DNA from: Clostridia bacterium | Lineage (GTDB): Bacteria; Bacillota; Clostridia; Christensenellales; UBA1242 | Reading direction: 5' to 3' | Length of the DNA stretch: 9,831 nt | Assembly: GCA_017443885.1 (NCBI GenBank) | Contig: JAFSXW010000042.1 | Span: forward strand, 1 to 9,831 | Part shown: positions 1-5,999 of the stretch, in pieces | Layout of the letters: each line of letters opens with the position of its first letter | Position numbering within the stretch: position 1 is the stretch's first letter | Made by a program: the position numbers and the translations under genes | The notes under the pieces: generated by a model | Told to the model about the DNA's origin: nothing | Seen by the model: the letters and a program-made list of their open reading frames with translations, nothing else | Database searches by the model: none

Positions 1-17
1 TATAATAATACATTATT

Positions 18-46
18 AATATATAACAAACAAAAAAATGTGTCAA
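18..46 (-). promoter_or_regulatory. Strong sigma-A-type promoter firing leftward out of the window
   Basis: On the minus strand a perfect -35 box TTGACA (41-46) is followed by a 17-nt spacer and a -10 box TATATT (18-23). Transcription would start near position 10 and leave the window. It lies beyond the terminator at 87-118, so it should serve an independent gene to the left, which cannot be seen. AT-rich DNA produces chance -10 boxes, but a perfect -35 at ideal spacing is more convincing. Confidence 0.6.
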
Positions 47-86
47 ACAAAATTTGAAATATGCCCTTTTACATGTGGTTTTAAAC

Positions 87-118
87 AAAAAAAATCCTCA
101 AAAATTTTGAGGATTTTT
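87..118 (-). terminator. Rho-independent terminator of the coiled-coil protein gene
   Basis: The two 14-nt arms at 90-103 and 105-118 are perfect inverted repeats around an AATCCTCAAAA core. Read on the minus strand, the hairpin ends in a run of eight T (complement of 87-94). It begins about 20 nt after the stop codon at 140. The arms are mostly A/T with a TCCTC/GAGGA core, so it may work only moderately. A shorter T-run on the plus side means it could also act in that direction. Confidence 0.8.
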
Positions 119-139
119 AAAGCATTGTTTAATTAATAA

Positions 140-1240
140 TTATTCTGCATCGCTAGAATCAGAACCAGCCTGACCCATTAAGCTTAAAATTTCTTTTTCA
201 TCAGCATCAAGACGGGCTTTTTCGCCTTCGAAGAATTCTTTCATTTTTTGGCTATTTTCATATTTTTCACGGTTGGTATCAAGATATGTTTGAGCATCTT
301 TAATACTCGTTTTAAGTTCATTAATATGAGTAACTAATTCTTCTTGTTTTTGTTTTTTATCATTATCTATATTTTTAATATCTGTAACGCTATATAAAAC
401 AAGGTTTAATTTTGTTAAATCTTCTGCTTTTTTATCAAGAAGTTTTTGATTTCTTGCCATTCTGCGTTCTGTTCTTTCATATTTGTTAATTTCGCGAGTA
501 GCCTTTGTTAAATCATTATCAACTTTTGCTTGGCTAGCTCTAACGCTTTCAAGACGAGTTGTTAAATCCACAACTTCTTGATTAACTTCAACTGCTTCTT
601 CTTGAACTGCTGGAGTTTGAGCGTTATTGATAACTTCGGTTGTATGTTCTCTTATAACAATAACCTTAGAATTTGAAGAATCATCTGAAGTTTCTTCTGT
701 CACTTCACTTACTTCTTCTTGGCTAGGTTCTTCTTGGGCTTCTTCAACTGGAGTTTCAACAGTTTGTTCAGTTTTCTCTTCTTCAACTGGAACTTCAACA
801 GTTTCTTCTGCTTTTTCTTCTTCAACTGGAGCTTCAATAGCTTCTTCTGCTGAGGTTTCGTTCACAGTTTCTTCAACTGGTTGAGTTTCTGCTTGAACTT
901 CCTCAGTTGGCACTTCTTCATTAGAAACTTCTTGAACTTCTTCACTAGAAACTTCTTCTACGGTGCCTTCTTGAACTTCTTCGCTAGATTGTGCAGTTTC
1001 TTCTTGAGCGCTTGCTTCAAGTTTAGCAAGCATAGCATCTAAATCAAATTCGTTTGCTTCAGTTTTCTCAACTTCTTCTTCAACTTCATTTTCTGATGCC
1101 ATACTAGCATTATCGTTATCGGCCTCTTCTTTAACTTCTTTATTTTCTTGGCTCTTAGCAAGTTCAACAAAGAAAGCAATAGAAAAGCAAACAACAGCAA
1201 CAATGCCTATTATTATTAAAACTAATGCTAATGTTTTCAT
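140..1240 (-). CDS. Membrane-anchored glutamate-rich protein with C-terminal coiled coil
   Basis: I do not recognise a named family. The 366-residue protein starts with one hydrophobic segment (about residues 3-25) that looks like an uncleaved signal anchor, with no lipobox. A very acidic low-complexity region follows (about 31-222): residues 81-180 contain 38 glutamates, arranged in EEV/VEE repeats and three 13-residue units (126-138, 139-151, 152-164). The last part (about 224-355) is rich in charged residues with heptad-like spacing and very likely forms a long coiled coil. A short hydrophobic motif, FDLDAMLAKLE (65-75), interrupts the acidic stretch. The start is supported by AAGGAG 7 nt upstream. 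The order anchor, disordered linker, interaction module recalls cell-division anchors such as ZipA, or EzrA for the coiled coil, but only in layout; no homology is claimed. Which side of the membrane carries the acidic part is not certain from sequence. The gene has its own promoter and terminator, so it appears monocistronic. Confidence 0.85.
   Translation of the reverse strand: MKTLALVLIIIGIVAVVCFSIAFFVELAKSQENKEVKEEADNDNASMASENEVEEEVEKTEANEFDLDAMLAKLEASAQEETAQSSEEVQEGTVEEVSSEEVQEVSNEEVPTEEVQAETQPVEETVNETSAEEAIEAPVEEEKAEETVEVPVEEEKTEQTVETPVEEAQEEPSQEEVSEVTEETSDDSSNSKVIVIREHTTEVINNAQTPAVQEEAVEVNQEVVDLTTRLESVRASQAKVDNDLTKATREINKYERTERRMARNQKLLDKKAEDLTKLNLVLYSVTDIKNIDNDKKQKQEELVTHINELKTSIKDAQTYLDTNREKYENSQKMKEFFEGEKARLDADEKEILSLMGQAGSDSSDAE
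749..865 (-). repeat. 39-bp in-frame tandem repeat inside the Glu-rich region
   Basis: Three consecutive 39-bp units encode 13-residue repeats of the form V-E-E-E-K-x-E-x-x-V-E-x-P; the unit at residues 126-138 is more diverged (VNETSAEEAIEAP). On the plus strand the string TCTTCAACTGG recurs at 741, 780 and 819, exactly 39 nt apart, and again at 870. Because the period is a multiple of three, unit gain or loss would keep the frame and only change the length of the acidic linker. Confidence 0.8.
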
Positions 1241-1281
1241 AAAAATTCTCCTTATAATTCACTCTATAATTCGTTACTTTT

Positions 1282-1310
1282 ATTTTAATACAAAATGCTA
1301 TTTTTTGCAA
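1282..1310 (-). promoter_or_regulatory. Promoter of the Glu-rich coiled-coil gene
   Basis: The -35 box TTGCAA (1305-1310), a 17-nt spacer and the -10 box TAAAAT (1282-1287) are in register on the minus strand. The predicted start near 1275 gives a leader of about 35 nt containing the AAGGAG ribosome binding site. The rest of the gap between the two genes (1311-1448) is A/T-rich with no further structure that I can support. Confidence 0.6.
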
Positions 1311-1448
1311 TAGGTTTTTATATTTTTTTTTATATTTTTAATTTTTTAGCAGTTTTAAACACTATTTTGCTATAAAAATGCAACTTTTAAACAATTTTTC
1401 TTTTAAAAAACATATAATTATAATAATTTTTTACAATTTTAAAAAATC

Positions 1449-1988
1449 TTACTTACTGTTTTCATTAATAGGATCACTATAGAATTTATTTTCTTGCCCT
1501 ATTTTCATCTCAAATTCAACAGCCTGTTTTAAAGTGATATCTTTATCGTAGTTTACAACTTTTATAGGATTAACATCTTTTATCACCCTTCTTAAAAAAG
1601 CCCAATCTTTATCACTTAAATATGCTCTTGCATCATCTTTTCCTGAATAACTAGTAAATGCATAATAAGTTTCTTTATCAACATTATAAACAGCAATATA
1701 ATGTTCTTTTTCAGAGCTTAAAAATCTTTTTTTCTCAAACTCATCAAACTTAACGCCAATATAATACTTATCATCAATAGTGTTTGCAACAATTCCAGTT
1801 ATTTCATTAGCTGATTTATCACAATCCATACTAAGTTCGTATTTGATTTTTTGCTTTGCGTCTTTAGATGTGCAAGATGTAAGTGCAACTGGACCAGCAA
1901 GTGTTAGCACAGTTAAAAGCGTTGCAACAACTTTTTTAGTTCTGTCAATTGGAACTCTTTTTAATCTTATTAATTTATTTTCTTCCAT
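1449..1988 (-). CDS. Small predicted lipoprotein of unknown function
   Basis: The 179-residue product has a long basic n-region (residues 5-19, rich in K and R), a hydrophobic core (20-34) and a lipobox ALTSC ending at Cys39. This predicts cleavage by signal peptidase II and lipid attachment to the outer face of the membrane. The mature part of about 140 residues is mixed alpha/beta-like and charged, with one further cysteine (Cys56), no tandem repeats and no motif I recognise; the tail is polar (DPINENSK). The start is well supported by AGGAGG 7 nt before the ATG. Upstream lies its own promoter with a leader of about 95 nt. No convincing terminator follows, so transcripts may run on into the coiled-coil gene, which also has its own promoter. 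Lipid attachment is a firm inference from the motif; function is unknown. Confidence 0.85.
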   Translation of the reverse strand: MEENKLIRLKRVPIDRTKKVVATLLTVLTLAGPVALTSCTSKDAKQKIKYELSMDCDKSANEITGIVANTIDDKYYIGVKFDEFEKKRFLSSEKEHYIAVYNVDKETYYAFTSYSGKDDARAYLSDKDWAFLRRVIKDVNPIKVVNYDKDITLKQAVEFEMKIGQENKFYSDPINENSK

Positions 1989-2089
1989 TTTATCCCCTCC
2001 TGTTTTATAAACACTAAATTAAGTTAAAAGCACTATAAGTTATCAAAAACTTGTTTTAAATTAATAGAATAAACATTTAAGTTGTGTAT

Positions 2090-2118
2090 ATTTTACCATA
2101 TTATTTTACACAATTCAA
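2090..2118 (-). promoter_or_regulatory. Extended -10 promoter of the lipoprotein gene
   Basis: On the minus strand TTGAAT (2113-2118) is followed by 17 nt and TAAAAT (2090-2095), with a TGG directly before the -10 box that fits the extended -10 motif TGn. Transcription from about 2083 leaves a leader near 95 nt. A weaker alternative (TTGATA at 2041-2046, CTTAAT at 2018-2023) lies closer to the gene. Confidence 0.6.
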
Positions 2119-2142
2119 TACCTTTTAAAAAAATAAACAAAA

Positions 2143-2170
2143 CAAAAAAACACCACAATTTATTGTGATG
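2143..2170 (-). terminator. Rho-independent terminator of ssrA (tmRNA)
   Basis: On the minus strand CATCACAA, a 4-nt loop and UUGUGGUG form an 8-bp stem with one U-G pair (2151-2170), followed by seven T. It starts 8 nt after the encoded CCA end of tmRNA, so only a short 3' trailer needs trimming. It also separates ssrA from the lipoprotein promoter at 2090-2118. Confidence 0.85.
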
Positions 2171-2177
2171 CTAATTT

Positions 2178-2518
2178 TGGTGGAGGCGGCGGGAGTTGAA
2201 CCCGCGTCTAATATGCTCATTCATACTCTTTCTTCGTGCCACAGCCAAATTTAATACCCACATTAGCCAATTTGGCAAATTCTAATATGGGGTTGCTAGG
2301 TTATCTTAATTTAGCAAATCTAGCACTTTGCTAAACGCATCTTGCTTCTCGCGGTTATTTTGCCCCGCAAGAAAAGGCAAATAACCGGGCACCTGAAACT
2401 AGGCAGCCATTGCTAAATTTGTGTTAGCGTTTAATTTTAATTTCCGTTTGTAAGGCAGACGAGCCTGCCAGCACGCTTAAATATGCCTAAATCATACTAT
2501 CAAATCCAAAACGCCCCC
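2178..2518 (-). ncRNA. ssrA: Transfer-messenger RNA (tmRNA, one-piece)
   Basis: tmRNA rescues ribosomes stalled on messages lacking a stop codon by acting first as alanyl-tRNA and then as a short message. The 341-nt gene is complete. Its 5' GGGGGCG pairs with 3' CGCCUCC, leaving the G3-U pair that alanyl-tRNA synthetase recognises. The T-arm is GCGGG-TTCAACT-CCCGC and CCA is encoded (2178-2180). Helix H2 forms between TAGTATG (2493-2499) and CATATTA (2209-2215). All four pseudoknots can be traced: PK1 about 2444-2469 (GGCAG/CTGCC), PK2 about 2341-2388 (CTTGC/GCAAG as the pseudoknot arm), PK3 about 2294-2335 (TGCTAG/CTAGCA) and PK4 about 2244-2292 (GCCAAATT/AATTTGGC). The tag frame lies between PK1 and PK2, as is canonical. 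The mature 5' end is 3 nt from the smpB stop, so the transcript is probably released from an smpB-ssrA precursor by RNase P. The one-piece form excludes the permuted type. Confidence 0.97.
2399..2428 (-). other. tmRNA proteolysis-tag reading frame
   Basis: Reading from the resume codon GCT (2426-2428), the frame is ANTNLAMAA followed by TAG. With the alanine carried by tmRNA itself, the tag is AANTNLAMAA, 10 residues. The C-terminal AMAA resembles the ALAA/AMAA ends recognised by ClpXP. The tag contains no charged residue. The resume codon is inferred from position and from the usual alanine start; the adjacent frames are closed by stops or lack the Ala-Ala end. Confidence 0.88.
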
Positions 2519-2521
2519 GTT

Positions 2522-2968
2522 TTATTTTATATTCTTCAGTTCCCTTTCGGTTTCTCTTTTAATATCTTGCTCTTTAATGGTGTTCTTTTTATCAAAATTT
2601 TGCTTACCACGCACAAGGGCAAGTGTAACTTTAACTAAACTCCCTTCAAAAAAAACATTTAAAGGAACTAACGAATATCCTTTTATTTTAACCTTGCGAT
2701 CTAGTTTATCTATCTCACTTCTATTAAGTAGCAATTTTCTTGTGCGCATAGGATCTGGTGCAAGATTAGTTGTTTTTTCGTAAGTGGAAATATTGGTGCC
2801 AACCAAAAAAACTTCGCCACCTTTAATTATTCCGAAACTATCTTTGAGGTTTATTTTGCCTGCACGAATACTTTTAACTTCACTTCCAACTAAAACAATA
2901 CCTGCCGTATATTTTTCTTCAATAAAGTAATCGTGCAATGCCTTTCTGTTTTCAGCAATAATTTTCAT
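2522..2968 (-). CDS. smpB: SsrA-binding protein SmpB
   Basis: SmpB binds the tRNA-like domain of tmRNA, brings it with EF-Tu to stalled ribosomes, and places its C-terminal tail in the empty mRNA channel. The 148-residue protein has the family hallmarks: NRKALHDYFIEEKYTAGIVL (7-26), GSEVKSIRAGKINLKDSF (28-45), a PDPMRTRKLLL segment (71-81) and a strongly charged tail (121-148) corresponding to the helical tail that enters the ribosome. Length is close to the usual 150-160. The start is the ATG at 2968, with AGGAG 4 nt upstream; longer readings to a TTG at 3016 run into the promoter. A promoter at 2988-3016 gives a leader of only about 13 nt. The stop codon lies 3 nt from tmRNA G1, so the two components of the system are transcribed together. 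Read-through from rnr, 141 nt upstream, is also possible because no terminator is seen between them. Confidence 0.97.
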   Translation of the reverse strand: MKIIAENRKALHDYFIEEKYTAGIVLVGSEVKSIRAGKINLKDSFGIIKGGEVFLVGTNISTYEKTTNLAPDPMRTRKLLLNRSEIDKLDRKVKIKGYSLVPLNVFFEGSLVKVTLALVRGKQNFDKKNTIKEQDIKRETERELKNIK

Positions 2969-2987
2969 ATTTCTCCTTAGCGCACAA

Positions 2988-3016
2988 ATTTTACCACAAA
3001 TTAAGTGCTTTTGCAA
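2988..3016 (-). promoter_or_regulatory. Promoter of smpB-ssrA
   Basis: On the minus strand TTGCAA (3011-3016), a 17-nt spacer and TAAAAT (2988-2993) form a good sigma-A promoter, with TGTGG before the -10 box giving an extended -10 element. The predicted start near 2981 lies just upstream of the AGGAG ribosome binding site. It lets smpB and tmRNA be made independently of the upstream operon. The rest of the rnr-smpB gap (3017-3109) is A/T-rich and shows no hairpin terminator. Confidence 0.7.
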
Positions 3017-3109
3017 TAGTATTCTTGCGTTTTATTGCTTTATTTTGATAAAATCACATTGGTTTTCCTATTTTTTATTAGTTTTTATCATTTAAAAAGC
3101 ATATTTTTG

Positions 3110-5284
3110 CTATTTTTTATTGATTTTTCTTTGTTTTTTAGTGTTTTCTTCTTCAAAAATTGCAAAATCAATATGCCTTGTGATTATATCCACTTTAACC
3201 AGTTTAACTTTAAGTTTATCACCAATTTTAAATGAATATCTTTTCCCTGCGAGGCAAAATCTCTTTTCATCATAAATATAAGAATCTTGAGGCAAATATT
3301 CCCTATAAATCAATCCTTCAACAGTGTTATCAAGTGCAACAAAAACACCACCTTCGCTAACACCGCTAACTTTTGCATCAAAAACCTGACCAATTTTATC
3401 TTCCATAAACTCTGCCATTTTTTGACTATCAACTGTGCGTTCTGCCTCATCTGCATTTCTTTCAGTTAAACTAGATTGCTCACTTGCTTCTTTCACTTTT
3501 TCCCAAAGCACTTTAATTTTTTGTTCAGTTAAAGCGCCAGCTAAATCATAAGATATTATTCTGTGAATCATTAAATCTGGATACCTTCTAATTGGCGAAG
3601 TAAAATGGCAATAATCTTTAAGTGCAAGGCCAAAATGCCCCAAACACTTTTCATAATAAAGGGCTTTTTGCATACTTCTTAGCATTATTTTTGAAAGTGC
3701 ATCATAATAAGGTTCGTTCTCAGTTTGCCTTAAAAGAGTTTGAAAATCTTTTGGAACAACTTTCTCGCTGTCGCCCTCAAATTTAAGGCCAAGACTGCTA
3801 ACAAAATCACAAAAACTAGAAAGTTTTTCTGGGCTAGGACTTTCATGAACACGATAAACAAACGGAAGCATTTTTTTTCTATAATGCTTTGCAACAACTT
3901 CATTAGTTATCACCATAAATTGCTCTATTAGTTTATCACTGTCTTCCCTTGGCTTTCTATAAATATCAATAGTTTGCCCTTTTTCGTTCACATCAATCTG
4001 CGTTTCAGGAATATCAAAATCAATATTTCCAGCTTTATTTCTTCTATTTTCCAAAATTTTGGCTAAAATTTTCATATTTTCAAGCATTGGAACAACAATT
4101 TTGCAGTTTTTTCGTTCTTCTTTATCTCCTGCAAAAATTTTTGTTACCTGTCTATAAGTCATTCTAAAACAACTTTTAATTATGCCTTTTGTAATTTTAT
4201 AATCTAAAACTTTACCCGTGCTATCAATCACCATCACAACACTTAAAGTAAGCCTTTCTTCATCTGGCCTTAAAGAACAAATGTTGTTGCACAAAACTTC
4301 TGGAAGCATAGGAATAACCATATCAGGAAAATAAACACTTGTTCCACGCCTAAATGCTTCTTTGTCTATCTCACTATCTTCTTTCACATAATTTGAAACA
4401 TCAGCAATATGCACACTTAATTCAAACTTATCTTCACCTAATTTTTTAAGAGAAATAGCATCATCAAAATCCTTGGCATCTTCTCCATCAATCGTTATCA
4501 CTAAATCATTTCTAAAATCTTGCCTATTTTTTAAATCTTTCGATGTGATTTTTGTGCTAACTTTTTTTGCCTCTTCTATCACACTTTCTGGAAACTTTTC
4601 CGTTAAATTAAATGAGCGAGCTATAGATAAAGTTTCAATTTTCGCATCGCCATTATCGCCTAAAATTTCAATAATTTCACCTTTTGCCATGCTAATTTTT
4701 GAAGGATAGCTTGTAATTTTAACCACAACCTTTTGATTAGGCTTTGCCCCCAAAGTTTTTCCTGGTTCAATGAAAATGCTATCAGCAAATTTTGTATCGT
4801 CTGGAACAACGATAAATCCGCCACCACTAGAGGCATAAATACCAACAACCTTAGTGATTGTGTGCTCTAAAATTTTTATAATTTCACCACTTCTAGATTG
4901 ATCTTTTGTTTTAAAACTTTGATGTTTTTGTTTCTTTTTTGGAAAGATTCTAACTAGCACTAAATCACCATGAACAGCACCACTCGTGTCCTTCTCTAAA
5001 ACAAAAACATCATCTGTTTCATCATTTTCTGGGCGAACAAACACAAACCCACGCCCACTAGACATCACTCGTCCCCGAAGCGTGCTTGCGTTTTGCGCTA
5101 AACTATATTTAGAGCGGGCAGATAAAACTAGTTTATCTTTTTTAACAAGCTCTTTTATAGCACTTGCCACTGCCATTTTGTCAAAACCAACTTGTGCCCC
5201 ACAGAGTTTTAAAATTTGGTCGCTGGTTAAAAACTTTTGATTAGATTCTTCTATTTTTTTATAAACATAATCTACAAAATTCAT
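3110..5284 (-). CDS. rnr: Ribonuclease R (RNB-family 3'-5' exoribonuclease)
   Basis: RNase R degrades structured RNA processively from the 3' end. It also works with tmRNA-SmpB to remove non-stop mRNA, and takes part in rRNA turnover. The 724-residue protein has the family's full domain order: N-terminal winged helix (about 1-65), two cold-shock-like domains (about 68-210), the RNB catalytic domain (about 255-585), one S1 domain (about 630-712) and a short lysine-rich tail. The catalytic motif TIDGEDAKDFDDAI carries the four metal-binding aspartates (D266, D272, D274, D275). HIADVSNYV, the RRGTSVYFPD segment, CSLRPDEERL and HFTSPIRRYPDLMIHR are all intact. The start is taken as the second of two adjacent ATGs, because AGGAGG lies 5 nt before it but only 2 nt before the first. 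It follows the zinc-ribbon membrane gene by 16 nt, consistent with one operon. The neighbouring smpB and ssrA make the functional link clear. Confidence 0.97.
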   Translation of the reverse strand: MNFVDYVYKKIEESNQKFLTSDQILKLCGAQVGFDKMAVASAIKELVKKDKLVLSARSKYSLAQNASTLRGRVMSSGRGFVFVRPENDETDDVFVLEKDTSGAVHGDLVLVRIFPKKKQKHQSFKTKDQSRSGEIIKILEHTITKVVGIYASSGGGFIVVPDDTKFADSIFIEPGKTLGAKPNQKVVVKITSYPSKISMAKGEIIEILGDNGDAKIETLSIARSFNLTEKFPESVIEEAKKVSTKITSKDLKNRQDFRNDLVITIDGEDAKDFDDAISLKKLGEDKFELSVHIADVSNYVKEDSEIDKEAFRRGTSVYFPDMVIPMLPEVLCNNICSLRPDEERLTLSVVMVIDSTGKVLDYKITKGIIKSCFRMTYRQVTKIFAGDKEERKNCKIVVPMLENMKILAKILENRRNKAGNIDFDIPETQIDVNEKGQTIDIYRKPREDSDKLIEQFMVITNEVVAKHYRKKMLPFVYRVHESPSPEKLSSFCDFVSSLGLKFEGDSEKVVPKDFQTLLRQTENEPYYDALSKIMLRSMQKALYYEKCLGHFGLALKDYCHFTSPIRRYPDLMIHRIISYDLAGALTEQKIKVLWEKVKEASEQSSLTERNADEAERTVDSQKMAEFMEDKIGQVFDAKVSGVSEGGVFVALDNTVEGLIYREYLPQDSYIYDEKRFCLAGKRYSFKIGDKLKVKLVKVDIITRHIDFAIFEEENTKKQRKINKK

Positions 5285-5300
5285 CATATCCTCCTAAAAG

Positions 5301-5999
5301 CTAAATATGCCACTCCTTTTCCATTTCTTGTTTAACACCTTTTGCTCTAATAAACATTAAAAGAATAAAATTGCCACATGCAACACATAAAAACACTAAA
5401 CTTGGCCACAAAATTAAATTGGAAAACAATGTAACCTTAATTGCAAAGTATATAATTGAAAGCACTGCAACATATATGCTCTGTTTTGCAAGAACCATAT
5501 TAAACTTATACTTTGTGCAAGATAAAATAAATGCCACAATACTAACAAATGTGTAAACTAATGGCGCAGCTAATGCATACCCCCAGCCAAAAGATTTATT
5601 AAAACAAATTGATGTGTATGCATCTATAAAAATTAAAAGTGCCATTATATAAAAACATGAAAACTGCATTCTAATTATAAAATCTCTATTTCGTCTAAAT
5701 GGATGAATTATCCCCATATAAACGCAAAAAAGAGAAACCACCGGATAAAAGAACCAATAAGGAGATGTTGTAAATATTAAATTAACAATAATGCAAATAA
5801 GACCTGCAATTAGCATTAAATTTCTTACAGTTTTTAAAAGTTTTTCCTTGCTCGCAATTGCACCATCATAAACCGGAAAACTAAATTTAGTTTCATGCAC
5901 CTCGTCATTTTCTTCTAAAAGATATTTCCCACATAACGGACAATTTGCTAAATCTTCACTAACAGAAAGCTTGCAATTTTTACAAAACCTATCCGCCAT
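5301..5999 (-). CDS. Zinc-ribbon, six-helix membrane protein (DUF6320-like)
   Basis: The 232-residue product begins with a cysteine zinc-ribbon signature, CKNC (6-9) and CPLC (20-23), as in short rubredoxin-type metal knuckles. After a polar linker come about six hydrophobic segments (roughly 57-77, 80-99, 108-128, 139-160, 173-192, 197-217), so it is an integral membrane protein whose metal site probably faces the cytoplasm. From memory it resembles the family called DUF6320, often found next to alcohol-acetyltransferase-like genes; I could not verify this. The start is taken as the ATG at 5999, which has AGGAG 8 nt upstream; the ATG at 6005 would leave only 2 nt. It overlaps the end of the acyltransferase gene by 11 nt, which suggests translational coupling, and lies 16 nt before rnr. 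No enzymatic motif is visible. A role as membrane partner of the acyltransferase is inferred from context only. Confidence 0.85.
   Translation of the reverse strand: MADRFCKNCKLSVSEDLANCPLCGKYLLEENDEVHETKFSFPVYDGAIASKEKLLKTVRNLMLIAGLICIIVNLIFTTSPYWFFYPVVSLFCVYMGIIHPFRRNRDFIIRMQFSCFYIMALLIFIDAYTSICFNKSFGWGYALAAPLVYTFVSIVAFILSCTKYKFNMVLAKQSIYVAVLSIIYFAIKVTLFSNLILWPSLVFLCVACGNFILLMFIRAKGVKQEMEKEWHI

Noticed and set aside
749..865. Regular 39-bp repeats as a CRISPR array
   Set aside because: Units are adjacent with no spacers, they diverge at codon positions and are in frame in a coding gene.
627..884. Plus-strand open frame rich in Ser/Thr opposite the Glu-rich gene
   Set aside because: It is the complement of GAA/GAG-rich repeats (giving TTC/CTC/TCT codons). 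It has no ribosome binding site, and the minus-strand gene has a clear start, promoter and terminator.
1320..1448. Terminator after the lipoprotein gene
   Set aside because: Only weak A/T-rich pairing (TAGCA/TGCTA) is present, with no T-run in the minus direction.
1989..2089. Riboswitch in the lipoprotein leader
   Set aside because: The sequence is A/T-rich without conserved aptamer-like boxes or a terminator/antiterminator pair.
2178..2260. Separate tRNA-Ala gene at the tmRNA 3' end
   Set aside because: The T-arm and acceptor strand belong to tmRNA: the matching 5' acceptor strand lies 340 nt away, the D and anticodon arms are absent and the pseudoknots fill the interval.
2969..3016. Longer SmpB starting at TTG 3016
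   Set aside because: The extra residues are not part of the family, the TTG falls in the -35 box of the smpB promoter, and AGGAG lies just before the ATG at 2968.
3035..3235. Plus-strand frame over the end of rnr
   Set aside because: It is a low-complexity Phe-rich translation of A/T-rich sequence, antisense to the conserved S1 end of RNase R.
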